NCBI GenBank assembly: GCA_028456385.1
Contig: JALNQF010000098.1
Coordinates: 105,670-169,669, forward strand
Source of the DNA: Ophiosphaerella korrae
Lineage: Eukaryota > Ascomycota > Dothideomycetes > Pleosporales > Phaeosphaeriaceae
Direction of reading: 5' to 3'
DNA length: 64,000 bases
Part shown: piece by piece, positions 18,844-29,558 of the stretch
Position numbering within the stretch: position 1 is the stretch's first letter
Layout of the letters: each line of letters starts with the position of its first letter
Notes under the pieces: model-generated
Seen by the model: only the letters and a program-made list of their open reading frames with translations
Databases searched by the model: none
Told to the model about the DNA's origin: nothing
Program-made: the position numbers and the translations under genes

Positions 18844-21800
18844 TCACTGTGGCCAATGCACCTCTAGTCCCTTTCTCCTGTCAATCTTCACACCTCGTTT
18901 CTCATCTGCTCTCACTTCTTCGCCTAATACCACGGTTGCCAGACGCCTCATGACTTCCTCCGCTTCAATAGCTTCGCCGGTCCTACCAGGCAAGCAATCA
19001 CCCATTTCAATCTCCCTGCCCTTCAACGTCCGGTATGCCTCAATGCTATCTAGGCTCATCAACTCGCAAAATACTTGGCACAATACGACTAGTTCCTCAG
19101 TCACGTCGAACTCGTAGCCCCATGCGCTGAAGATAGCGCCGACGTAGGATTTCTTGTTTGCGGCGAGGAACTTGTTGAGGAGATGAGCGTTGATTTGTGA
19201 CAAGGGAGTAGCAGGAGTGATAGAAGGCGAGAAGAGGGTTTGATGCTTCTGACTGATGTTGAAGAGCCTGTCGAGGGTCTTGTAGTGCGTTTTGGTCCAG
19301 GGTTCTACCTTGGGTAGTGGGGTAAGCTTCGCAAGAATAGGGTGTGGCACTGGTTTCGTTGATTCCGGTGTGACAATAACAGCAGGCTTGGAGACTGCAG
19401 ACCACAAGGTGGATGTCATGCGGGTTAGAAGACCAGAGGGCCGCTGTGGTAGTTGTTCAACAGGTGGCTCAGCGCTGGTACTGTGTTGCTGAAGTGAATC
19501 TGTGGTGATTTCACTCCTCCCATGGTCATTCTTTGTAGGAGGCTTCAAAACCATAGGTGGCGGAGCACCAGGTTTCTCAGGCGTATTTTGGAAGAGTGGA
19601 ACGCGTCTGCGGACAGGCGAAAGTATCTTCATAGGTGGTGGGCTCGACGCGGCCATGCTCGTATCCTTGTGCCATGTCCTGCTGGGTTCTGTTACTTCCT
19701 CTATCCAGTCCAAGCTACGTTCTTGGGGCTCGTATGCTTCAAGGTATTCATTTGCCTTATTGCGCAAGTGGCGAATGCTGGAGTCTGTCGCTCCTTCCAT
19801 TTCCATCTGCAACTGACGTTGGTCGGGTGCTACAGAGACCTTGCTCTCGCCATCAACGAAAGTATGAAATGGTGAACTTTGCGGGAGTGGGAGGGAAGAT
19901 TCCTCTTGGAAGCGTGATTGAGCCTCCGATGAGATATCTGAGCTGTGTAATTCTCGTCGAAGGGGACTTCTCTTCTGTGGCGAGCTTGGGATGTTAGGGA
20001 AACGAGGTGGTGTATTGAGAAACGGATGGTTCTTTGTTGTAGAAGAGGAATTTTTGGCAATGACTGGAGGGGATGACTCTGGAGCCAAGCTTTCGCCCTC
20101 GTTCATAAGCAGGGTAAGATCTAACTTGTCTGCTTTCTTCTGTTTGAGGTCGCGGGAATGCCTCTTGCTGAATATGCTAGGCATGTTTGACTGAAAGAAC
20201 ATTCCGGTGTCGTCGCTTGCTTCACTATCAACACCATCGTCGTCTGCTAGCTCTTCACTGTCAATATCGGTGTTGACCACAGTAGCTGAATCTGCATGGT
20301 TAAGTTGTTGGGGAGATTCTGCCTCGTCACTGTACTGGAAGTGGCTGCCACTTTGACGCCGCCAAGTTCTAGGGAGCTTTCCTCGAGCTGGCACAATAGG
20401 ACCAGGCTCAAATAGATCTTGTGTCTGTGGGACATCATCGACTCCAGCTGAATTGAATGAGCGACTTGCCTCCTCTTGCCAGATGTCAGGGTAATCCTCT
20501 TGTTGAGACTGGTTGCGAGCCTCGGGAACATTTGGACTAACTTTTTGGGACCAGAATTCATTAGTAATTGTCTCGAAATGCGTGCGCCCCGCTTCTTTAG
20601 TGACTGCAGGGGGGGTATCAACACGCCAGCTCATCTCATCCTCATCTTCACTTCTTACCGGGCTAGGAAGTGACTTTTCTGTGGCCGCAATGGGTAGCGT
20701 TGGGTATCGAACATCATTGGTTTCAGTCTGTATTACCGATGAAAGGATGTCCTCAACCTGGTCCTCTGGCGTGGGTAGGCGTGGTTCACGGTGCTTTCGT
20801 TGGGTTTTGTACACTCCCTCCTTTGGTGGGTCTCGCTTTGATTGTAGGTTGGTGGGACTAGAGTGGACCAGTGGAGAAGATTCCTTCGTTTGACCTGTTG
20901 CAAGTTGTTCTCCAAGGCGAAGTCCTGCTTGCAACTCTCTTCTCGTGCCTTCGCTAAAACCACGGAAAAGGTCATCTAGCTTGTCCCGTTTCTCTTCCAA
21001 CAGCTTTTGAGAAGGTTCAGGCGTCATACGACTGGGATCCAAAAGTCCTTGTAGAGCCACACCAGCAGTCACCACGCGGCCAAGGCCTGGAGTCTCGGAT
21101 TTTGGAGGTGCGTTCTGGACAGGCTCGATAACTGGTGGGACTAGCAGAGTAGTAGCCTCAGTGATTGGTGTAACATAGGGTCGGAGCGCCGGCCGTGAAG
21201 GTTCTCCCCGGACTTTCAGGAAAGGTGAGGGGATTGAGGGGGATGAGGAGGGCTTGACGATTCCCCGAGCTTTGGCATTCGGGGTATTACCGGTGGGAGG
21301 TCCGAAATGTCTATCTTGTAGCGTCGAGCTTTTCCGGTTTGCAGTGCTCTTACTTTCTTCCGCTTTGGGCGGACTGGTAAGACCGCCACTGCTAGGCATG
21401 CTAAGCAGGGAATCAACAGAGATCATGCTGAAGCTTTCACTGTCCATTAAAGTCGTATCATCTGGCATTCTAGTCGTTCCCTCATCGAAGGCAAAATTGG
21501 TAGTATCCGGATTCTCTTCCTCTTCATCGTCTTTAAGTGGTTGGTCATCATGCAAAGAGTTATGGTCTAACACTAGGACAGTTGCATGAGCTTGTGGAAT
21601 GCCTGACGCTTCTGCGACAACAGCTCGTGGATTGAGCGAGTCCTGCCTAGACTCTTTTGACGCCTCGTCCTCATCACCACTTGTCGGAGTAAGAAGATCG
21701 CTGTCTTGATCTGACTCCTCGTCCGAAGAAATTTCAATAGTTTCGATTTTTTTGGAGTGTGGAGTGCCTTTGCGTTTACGTAACATCTTGCTTAGGTTTG

Positions 21801-22656
21801 TTTGTGGAGGCGTGTCCACAACAGGCACCTCATAATCGGTCAAGAGGCTTCTTCTGGGCCTATTGTGCGACAAGTTTGATGGTAGAGACTGTGGTATTGC
21901 ATCTGTAGTCTGGGTGTGGGGAACGGACAAATCAGGGGTGGCAAAGCGCGTGCTCTTCTGTGAGGTATATGGCTCTGATATCGCCATTGGCTCAGGCGTA
22001 GCCTCTGAAGAGGAGTCGGTATGGCTTTGCGTTGCTTGGCCCATTACCGCATCCTGATCTGCGATGGATGTCTGCACGCTCTTCCTCGGGCGACCCTTCT
22101 TTCTCTTAGGCGGCATATTAGTGTCAATGTCTGCTGCGCTTGATTCCTGGGCTCCTACACTCGTGTCTCGCGATTCGGATCGAGCGCGCCTCTTGATTGG
22201 GGTCCCGATTCGCTTAGGCTTTGAGGTGAGTGCGATGTCTGACTTCCTTGGGCGTCCACGGCCCCGCTTAATTGGGGATGGCGCGTCGGGGTCTTTCAAA
22301 GGAACTGTCGTGGTTTGTGTCCTTGTGAAGCGCTTGACGCTGGGCGACTGTGCGTTCTCTTCGTCACTTCCTGGTTCAGCCTGGACGGTGACCTTGATCC
22401 GCCAGGGACTTGCGCTTCCCATACGCGGGGTGTTCATGATCATGGCTTTTGATGGAGACGAGAAGTGCATTTCCGAGGCATTGGACCGCCGGTTTTGCTT
22501 TGTGGGAGAGGTTGCGGCTAGCGGTTTCCTTGGGGATGATTTGCGTGTTGATGTTGTCGTGTTTTCGGTCAATGAGAGGGCGAGTGGATCAGGGCTGGAT
22601 TCGTAACTGCGGTCGACATCGTCGCTCGCCATGGGAGTACGGCCACGGAAAGCCAT
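18844..22656 (-). CDS. Large AT-hook chromatin protein, 1270 aa
   Basis: One open frame of 1270 codons. Two AT-hooks, KRGRGRPRKSD at about 130-140 and KRKKGRPRKS at about 184-193, bind the minor groove of AT-rich DNA. Many S/T-P-x-K/R sites (SPRKP, SPSKA, TPIKRR) suggest CDK control. KIETIEISSDEESDQD at about 303-318 is a textbook SUMO-interaction motif with an acidic tail. The long middle is disordered. The last about 190 residues are ordered: PWTKTHYKTLDRLFNIS, then INAHLLNKFLAANKKSYVGAIFSAWGYEFDVTEELVVLCQVFCELM, a helical domain found in fungal AT-hook proteins whose role I do not know. The start could also be the Met at residue 9 (MASDD). It is divergent from GEN1. Confidence 0.8.
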   Translation of the reverse strand: MAFRGRTPMASDDVDRSYESSPDPLALSLTENTTTSTRKSSPRKPLAATSPTKQNRRSNASEMHFSSPSKAMIMNTPRMGSASPWRIKVTVQAEPGSDEENAQSPSVKRFTRTQTTTVPLKDPDAPSPIKRGRGRPRKSDIALTSKPKRIGTPIKRRARSESRDTSVGAQESSAADIDTNMPPKRKKGRPRKSVQTSIADQDAVMGQATQSHTDSSSEATPEPMAISEPYTSQKSTRFATPDLSVPHTQTTDAIPQSLPSNLSHNRPRRSLLTDYEVPVVDTPPQTNLSKMLRKRKGTPHSKKIETIEISSDEESDQDSDLLTPTSGDEDEASKESRQDSLNPRAVVAEASGIPQAHATVLVLDHNSLHDDQPLKDDEEEENPDTTNFAFDEGTTRMPDDTTLMDSESFSMISVDSLLSMPSSGGLTSPPKAEESKSTANRKSSTLQDRHFGPPTGNTPNAKARGIVKPSSSPSIPSPFLKVRGEPSRPALRPYVTPITEATTLLVPPVIEPVQNAPPKSETPGLGRVVTAGVALQGLLDPSRMTPEPSQKLLEEKRDKLDDLFRGFSEGTRRELQAGLRLGEQLATGQTKESSPLVHSSPTNLQSKRDPPKEGVYKTQRKHREPRLPTPEDQVEDILSSVIQTETNDVRYPTLPIAATEKSLPSPVRSEDEDEMSWRVDTPPAVTKEAGRTHFETITNEFWSQKVSPNVPEARNQSQQEDYPDIWQEEASRSFNSAGVDDVPQTQDLFEPGPIVPARGKLPRTWRRQSGSHFQYSDEAESPQQLNHADSATVVNTDIDSEELADDDGVDSEASDDTGMFFQSNMPSIFSKRHSRDLKQKKADKLDLTLLMNEGESLAPESSPPVIAKNSSSTTKNHPFLNTPPRFPNIPSSPQKRSPLRRELHSSDISSEAQSRFQEESSLPLPQSSPFHTFVDGESKVSVAPDQRQLQMEMEGATDSSIRHLRNKANEYLEAYEPQERSLDWIEEVTEPSRTWHKDTSMAASSPPPMKILSPVRRRVPLFQNTPEKPGAPPPMVLKPPTKNDHGRSEITTDSLQQHSTSAEPPVEQLPQRPSGLLTRMTSTLWSAVSKPAVIVTPESTKPVPHPILAKLTPLPKVEPWTKTHYKTLDRLFNISQKHQTLFSPSITPATPLSQINAHLLNKFLAANKKSYVGAIFSAWGYEFDVTEELVVLCQVFCELMSLDSIEAYRTLKGREIEMGDCLPGRTGEAIEAEEVMRRLATVVLGEEVRADEKRGVKIDRRKGLEVHWPQ

Positions 22657-22855
22657 GGCTGGGTCAGTGGAATGTGCGGGGTGTTTGGTGGCGGTGCGGA
22701 TGGTGATGGGGGTGGGTTGGTGCGTGCCGCCATCTGCGTCTTACGCGTTGGTGTTGTCATAGCAACAATCTTATCATGTGCGACGAGGCGCGACCACTGC
22801 CATCACGGCTCCGAGAACAGGTTGACTTGACTCTGCGATTTGGTGTGGGCTTGCG
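22657..22855. promoter_or_regulatory. Compact divergent promoter, AT-hook gene and GEN1
   Basis: Only 199 bp separate the two start codons, so the upstream elements of the two chromatin/DNA-repair genes must overlap. No specific factor site was identified. Confidence 0.5.
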
Positions 22856-25745
22856 ATGGGTATTCATGGGTAGGTTCTTTTGATCTATTCCTTACAGCCG
22901 TGTTAATATGCATAGTATATACAAGGAGATTGGACCTGGCAGGCGTGTAGCACTCTCCAAGCTCGCCATTACCAAATTCGAAGACACTGGTCGACCGTTG
23001 CGCATTGCTATCGATACATCTATATGGCTTTTTCAAATCCAAGCAAGCAAAGGTATGCCAGCATAGCCATGTGCTTCACATTTTCTGCACTGACAACAAT
23101 TAGGCGGCACCAATCCGGCCCTGCGCACCTTCTACTACCGCCTCCTCCGCCTAATCGCACTTACTATCCACCCCATCTTTGTATTCGATGGCCCTAATAA
23201 GCCGCCTTTCAAGCGCAACAAACGCACTGGTCCCAATGTCGCATCTATCCCAGAATTTCTCGCCAAACAACTATTAAAACAATTTGGATATCCTATCCAT
23301 CTGGCTCCTGGCGAGGCCGAAGCAGAGTGCGCGCTACTACAACGCGAAGGCATCGTTGATGCTGTGCTGAGCGAGGATGTGGACACGTTGATGTTTGGAA
23401 GTGGCGTCACTATCCGAAACTGGTCGCCAGAGAAGAGCGGCAAAACGCCAACTCACGTCAATGTCTATGACGCCGTGGAGACGAAGAACGGGCCGTCGGG
23501 TTTGGACCGTGACGGAATGATCTTGGTGGCATTGATGAGCGGAGGCGACTATGTTCCCGAGGGCATACCAGGGTGCGGGCCAAAGACTGCGTGTGAAGCT
23601 GCGAAAGCTGGCTTTGGACGCGATCTCTGCAATATCCCGACAAGCGACAAGAGGGCCATGTCCGAGTGGCGCGAGCGACTGCAACATGAACTCAAAACAA
23701 ATGAGAGCAAGTTGTTCAAGCGCAAGCACGGTACTCTCAAGATCCCAGACGATTTTCCCCGGTTAGACATTCTAGGATACTACACACATCCTGCCATATC
23801 AAATCAGGCTGGGCTGGATAAGCTGCGGCGAGCAATAAATTGGGACAAAGATCTTGACTTTCAGGGCCTCCGCGAGTTTACCCAAGATGCATTTGATTGG
23901 GCAAAGCTCGAGGGCGCAAAACACTTCATTCGCAGTCTTGCACCATCCCTTCTCGTCCGCCAACTGCGTATTCGATCCAAACAACTTGATCGACTGCCTA
24001 CAGACAATGTTCAAGCGATACAAGAAGACGAATCGCTTTTAGTCAAAAGCCTACATGGTAAGCGACAGCATCCCGAAACCGACAATTGCAGAGAGCTACG
24101 TGTTGGCTTTATACCAATCGAACTTGTTACCATCGACTTGAATCGAGAGGAACCTGACGATGATCCTGACGTACTGCCTGCGGACCCACAACAGGTTGAT
24201 GTCGATCTTGACGATGAGGTGGCCTTGGAACTGGAAGGTGAGGGTCCCAAGAAGCGTGGCCCGACAAAATTTGACCCTCACAAACCCGCTAGAATATGGG
24301 TCATGGAGTCCATTGTTAAGGTCGGTGTGCCTTTGAAAGTAGAAGACTGGGAGGCTGGGCGGCAGACGAAGCAGAAACCTAGGCGAGCTGCGACAGCACA
24401 AGAGCCGGCTAGCACCGTTCCCAAGGCGAGCAAACCAAGACGGACAAGAACAGCCAATGATGCGCCCCAGGCGCCCATTGAACGATTTGCAAAGGTGACG
24501 AAGCCTGGCACAAGGCTCGCTCGCGCATTGGCAAAGACACAAGATGGCTCCCCTGATCTTCTACCACAGCCTGCGCAGCCTGAGTCACACTCTCAAGTAG
24601 AGGTCCTTGATTTACTATCATCATCTCCCACGAGGAGCCAGGCCACAACGCTTCGTTCACGGACAAACCGCGAGAAAACTCTTTCCCCTGTTTTGCCGGA
24701 CCTACCAGCCAGTGTGACGAAGCGGAAACGACAAGCTCCCATGCAACGATCACACACTTTACCGAACAACATAGGCACTAGCTCTGAACGCTCCAAAACA
24801 CCTCCGCTATCAGATATAGTAGAGACATTAGACCTAGTGAGCCCACCGGGCCTACCTTCGTCTTCGCAGCTCCTTGCAGAGAAGGCAAAGACTTGTACTA
24901 TAATGAAACGAAACGATAGAACAGCTCGCGGTATATCGGTACAATCATCGCCTGGCAAGGCAAGACAGACTACATTGGATGTATGGCAAGCATCCGCAAC
25001 ACCAACTGGAATGCATATCACAGGATCAGTAATCGACACAGCTCCGGTACTAGCACTACCTGAGCTGCAATCAACACGAGATAAGATAGACGAACTCGAC
25101 TTGACTCTTTCATCGCCAGTGCGGCCACAGCCATCGAAGACACGTTACAATGCCCCTGTCAGCCAGGAGCGAGCTACTCGTACATCTACAGCCCGACTAC
25201 CACTAAAGCCTGTGTGCTCTAATGCATCTTCGACTTCGACATGCTCAGCATCAGCGAAAGGCAAGAGCTCAAGAGCTGGTTCTACTGCGTCGCGAAGTCG
25301 CCGCACCTCACCCCGACTCCGCAAAACCAGATCCATATCGCCTGAAGTTGAAATCTTAGAGCTCACGTCCTCACAGCCAAACACCAGACCGGTACAAGTG
25401 GAAACTGTAGATCTTTCAGTCTCTTCCCCCGTGCCACCGGAACCTACGTCAAACACCGCTATATCTCCTTCCCCTACCTTAGATCCATTATTAGAACCGT
25501 CCCTTCGCCGCTCACCGCGCAACCATTCCACAACCTCACCCGACCCGCCGTCTCAACGGAGCCCTCCAGCAGCATGGAAAGCAAAAGAGAAGAAGAAACG
25601 CCAGATCATGCTGAGAAAAAGCGTCGCTGGAGCTTGGGATTTCGTCGATATAGACAGCCCGCGGAATAAAGCGACGGCGAAGGACACAGAGAAAGAAAGA
25701 CGAAGGTGGCGGGAAAGTGAGGTGGAGCTGTTAGATTTGAGCTAG
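22856..25745 (+). CDS. GEN1: Holliday junction resolvase GEN1/Yen1 (XPG/FEN1 nuclease family)
   Basis: Three exons, 22856-22869 (14 nt), 22916-23052 and 23104-25745, give 930 residues. The introns (46 and 51 nt) restore MGIHGIYKEIGPG and QIQASKGGTNPALR. The enzyme cuts four-way DNA junctions symmetrically in late mitosis. N-terminal XPG domain with IAIDTSIW (D38) and FVFDGPNKPPFKRNKR; XPG-I with PGEAEAECALLQREGIVDAVLSEDVDTL (acidic metal ligands); helix-hairpin-helix with MSGGDYVPEGIPGCGPKTA at about 192-210. A chromodomain-like piece follows the Asp-rich linker (ARIWVMESIVKVGVPLKVEDWE). The tail from about 430 is disordered and carries six VExLDL-like motifs at roughly 549, 623, 712, 799, 816 and 925. 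The length is close to that of other fungal orthologues as I recall them. Confidence 0.9.
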
Positions 25746-25807
25746 TATAATATGTCTTGTTACGCGCTTACGATATGCAGTGAATACGATTTGTCATGGG
25801 ATAACTA

Positions 25808-26046
25808 GCTATAGGCCAACGTTTCTACGAATTAGTTACTACAAAGGGCAGCAAGTTGGCTACAGGCTAATGTTTCTCCAAATTAGTTACTAATAAAGGG
25901 TAGCAAGTTGGCTATAGACCAGTATTCCCGCTAATTGGTTACTATAAAGGGCATCGAGTTGGTTACGGGCTAATATTTCCGCGAGTTGGTTAGGCCAACA
26001 TCTCCGCAAGTTAGTTACAGACTAACGTTTCTACCTATAGGCCGAT
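25808..26046 (+). repeat. Degenerate tandem repeat, unit about 52 bp decaying to 25 bp
   Basis: Successive copies read like GCTATAGGCCAACGTTTCTA, then AATTAGTTACTACAAAGGGC and AGCAAGTTG. Three full units are followed by shortened ones (GTTACGGGCTAATATTTCC, GTTAGGCCAACATCTCC, GTTACAGACTAACGTTTC). Differences between copies are mostly C/T and G/A, as expected of RIP or methylation-driven decay. Confidence 0.65.
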
Positions 26047-26102
26047 ATCTTTAGACCGCGAGAGTAAACAGTATTGCTTCGGGCGGTAGAAAACATGGCA
26101 CC

Positions 26103-26233
26103 TCAAATTATACCCTCTTCCTTATTTCTTCTTGCGTGTTCTCTCCGAGGTCGCATTGCATAACCTGGGGTGAAGTGCTTCAACCCAACCAGGGTGTGTA
26201 TCTGTTGCCGTACCTGTTGGTGGTTTTCCTGTA

Positions 26234-26286
<53 letters not shown>

Positions 26287-26414
26287 ATCTATTCCATCTG
26301 CTCTAATACCGCAGTAGACTGAACATGTAGAGGAAGTTCAGCAAGGTTTTCCAACTCAGTGCTAACTCGTCGGAGTCCTTGTACCAGGCGCCCAACATCT
26401 AGTTGTGGGCCGAG
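26103..26414 (-). pseudogene. Coding relic, coiled-coil/Gln-rich, with internal stop
   Basis: Minus-strand translation reads LDVGRLVQGLRRVSTELENL, then AELPLHVQSTAVLEQME, a stop, IQ and a run of Gln, then VQENHQQVRQQIHTLVGLKH. The heptad-like spacing suggests a former coiled coil, possibly from a transposon-encoded protein. The in-frame TAG and lack of a start make it non-functional. Confidence 0.4.
26235..26286 (+). repeat. CTGTTG hexanucleotide microsatellite
   Basis: About eight copies of CTGTTG, encoding the Gln run (CAACAG) of the minus-strand relic. Confidence 0.85.
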
Positions 26415-29400
26415 CTAAGGCTCAGGCTGAGACGAATTGACGGAGTGTGTTGGGAGTGAGTGAGTGTGGTGTGGTATGGTTGAGGCGGGCGAAAGTTAAG
26501 GTAGGGACTATCTGAAATACCTGGTCTACAAATAAAGCTAACGCGCACTGCCGTCTCACTTCCTTCAAGCGTCAAAAGGACTACCTGCGTTGGAAAGAGC
26601 TGGAATTCCAAGTCTCAATGCCCTTCGTCACGGCCTGCGCACAGCTTAAAGAACCGCTCCTCCTGCCATTGGCTCACCCTCAGGGAAAAGACAGCAACGC
26701 CCATTGGATATAATTACGACCCTTTCCCCTCAGTACTTAGGTGCATTCCAATCTAGGATAAACTGCCGCGCTGTCAACTTAACTATAACGGTTGTACTAC
26801 AGGAATAAACGGCTGACATGCAATAGCTATCGTATGCGGCGTTTTAAAGAATGGTGTTGGCAGTACATAGAATAAATCGTACTTTTTGTAACCTATATCT
26901 ACATTTCACTATTCAAGTAGGTCAAATATAATACAGCCGTTATTGTAGGTTTCTCTAGGGTGCATGAGCGTCTCGGTCAACTAAAATAGTGTGTTTCGCG
27001 CACGGGCCAAATCAACAAGTTGCGCTCTATCAGGCGACTTGAACTCTACACACTCCAAACAGCTATAAATCAATGCTCCTTATTCCTCTCGTCAATACTC
27101 CAATACTGTATTCGTGCCCAACGCCGTATTACGCCTTACACCGCCGCTGCCGCCGGAGCTTATCCAAGTTATTCTAGATAAGCAACTACCCTAACCTGGG
27201 GTGCTACATCGCTCTATAATACTTGCAGTATACTATTTTTCCCAAAAGAAAACCTTCCGCATAGTACAAAGGCTATACAACGAGTTTTTAGGATAGCTTT
27301 AGAGGTATCTCGTTGTGTTTTGAAGGGTCGCAGGTGCCGGAGGTTATAGCACTGGGATAAGCCAGACCACTACCTAGCGCGCCTGCGTGAGATTAGGAAT
27401 AGGTACGATGCTAGAGTATCTCGATTTTAAATTTGAGACCACTAGCTATGCAGAATGTTGAGAAAATAGGTGTGTTTTGAGGTGCTGGTGCATTGGTGTT
27501 GGTGCTATTTTAGTCGACCAAGAGCCAGCAATCGTTGACCCACCTGTTCGCTTGTAGCAGACTTCGGCGGTAGTTGCCGACGCATGGATCATTTTTACAA
27601 CCTCATCTCTCCCCTCGTCAACACTCTCTGTCCTCGAACACCATATTTTGCGAACCCTAAGGATTTTTACTATATTTATTAGGCCTCAATCATCTAGTTT
27701 TAGGTCTTGCTACTTCTTGCATCAGAGATTGCTGATGTCAACTGTGGTCTCTTCACGCTGATTCATAAGCGGACTATGTTTCTGATAGTCACCGAGAAAA
27801 CATCATTTCGATAATTCGCCTGTAATCCACACCATTCTTGTTTCACTCGACTTTGCTTGAGGGCCGATAAGTTCGAGTTTTATAGTTCTCATAGCACTAT
27901 CCACCTTCACCTCCATCTCCACCTCGCCTAGTGCCCTCGACGCCTAGGCTCACTTCCGCCTTGGAATCTAACACAAACTGACACTTAAACTTACTCTTTT
28001 CGCTGTTTTTGCCATACGGCCATACACGTCTTCTCTCCATGGCTTTTTCAAATAGTCAACATCTTTCGGGATGTCCAGTTCTCTATCTTTCCGTCAACGT
28101 CACGCCTTACTCCAGTGTAATCCAACTTCACAACACATAGGATGCCTTGTACCAGACTTACGCTATGTGTATTCGGTACTTTGGTGTTCTTTCGCGATAC
28201 ATGGAGGCGAACACGTCTTCGCCCATTCAAGTGGTGGCACAGTTGCGAGCGAGCAGCGACAACATCTAAAGCACGCCATCAAAAGCCCAAATAAATCTGG
28301 AGCGACACTTGTTATGCAAACTTTGTTGTGTAAACATTGTCGTTGGAGTTGAGCTGCCAAGGCTGCTCTCACTTCTTTCACCTGGACGAAATTCGCGCTC
28401 CGGTGCGAGCTCTTTCACTTATGGGCAATGCAAACGCAGTCCACGTTCATTCCAGACTTGGGAAATACAATTACATTCTTTGCCAGTATATAATTCAATA
28501 AACTTTAGAATCTTTCAAGTTTATCCTGCGGGGACTCTGGCCGAATGGTCGCCCTACTCACCTGGAGCAAAACCTCGGATTTATTCGAGTACCTAGTAAG
28601 CCCCCCCAAGGGATAAGCCCGTAGATGTACAGCTGGTGCCTTCGGGTTATCACGCATATGGAACTACAAAAACTAGCCATACGGTGGGTCTAGTTTTTTG
28701 TTGAAGTTCGATTCTGTTTTCTGTCTTAGGACAATGTGTTCCCTTTTGTTGTTTTTTGCATTGACAGCTTCATTCACTTGCACTCTGGTGGGGCCATACA
28801 GTGATTGGCTTGCATGAGCTTGGCGGGACGGCCTGGTCAGAGATCAACTAATCCACTTCAGGTTTGCGCTTTAGTATCAACATAAGAGAAGCGACAAAGG
28901 TAAGGGCAAGTAAAGAACTCACAACGTAACGCTACGCATCTTCAACTGCTAGATGTCTAGACATAAACGAGTTTTAAGTCCATGCCTCAAACCAAGGTCT
29001 TTAACTTCTGTGGATTAGATACTCAATAATTACCAAGGCGACCAGCATGTGTTGGGAATCAATCAACACATGGGCGATAGTAACAAAGCGTACACCCACC
29101 ATCTGCAGGTTTAGATCGTCAGTCTTTTGCCAAATCACACAGCCCATCAACAAAAAGCCGAATAGGCATCTTTCCCAATGCCCATTGATATGGCTCTCGC
29201 CATACATGATGAAGTAAATATGACGAAGCATGCATAATCGCTGAGCAGCATTCTGGTTACACGCCAATATTCCCAATATTCTTCACGACTTGCAATTCAA
29301 TAGCTGCTGTTCGAAGGATTTCTGCTGCCAGGCCCTGTCCTTATCGCCTCGACCTTGAGGAGGAGTTATTCATCTTCGGATCTACAAAGGACCATTGTAC

Positions 29401-29558
29401 TCTAATTGTATCCCATGAGTGTATCGCCAACTCAGTTGAATCGTTCAAAGAGAGATGCTTTTGCGGGGACTTTAGAATAGGAAGGCGAGGATGCAAAAAT
29501 GTGCGAAACGGGTATCATTGGAGTATGGACATCAAAAAAGGGCGAGCTTTCCTCCGTC

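Larger units (their letters stand above)
25746..29558. other. Gene-poor, AT-rich region of 3.8 kb
   Basis: No intact gene. It contains a decayed tandem repeat (25808-26046), a Gln-rich coding relic (26103-26414), further stop-riddled stretches to about 27.5 kb that look like mutated repeats, and short chance frames at 28.0-29.3 kb. The part from about 27.9 kb to 29.5 kb looks compositionally like normal intergenic DNA. Confidence 0.55.

Noticed and set aside
22064..22606. 180-codon plus-strand frame inside the AT-hook gene
   Set aside because: Shadow of the AT-hook and Ser/Pro-rich coding sequence on the other strand.
27140..27180. Peptide PPLPPELIQVIL resembling an F-box start
   Set aside because: Stops follow within a few codons and no other part of such a protein is visible. 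Too short to call even as a pseudogene.
28539..28720. A-box-like TGGCCGAATGG and B-box-like GTTCGATTC about 160 bp apart
   Set aside because: No cloverleaf can be drawn and there is no clear terminator. Could be a SINE or tRNA relic but not supportable.
29001..29276. Minus-strand hydrophobic frame of 91 codons
   Set aside because: No family resemblance, no splice partners and atypical composition for a gene. Treated as chance.
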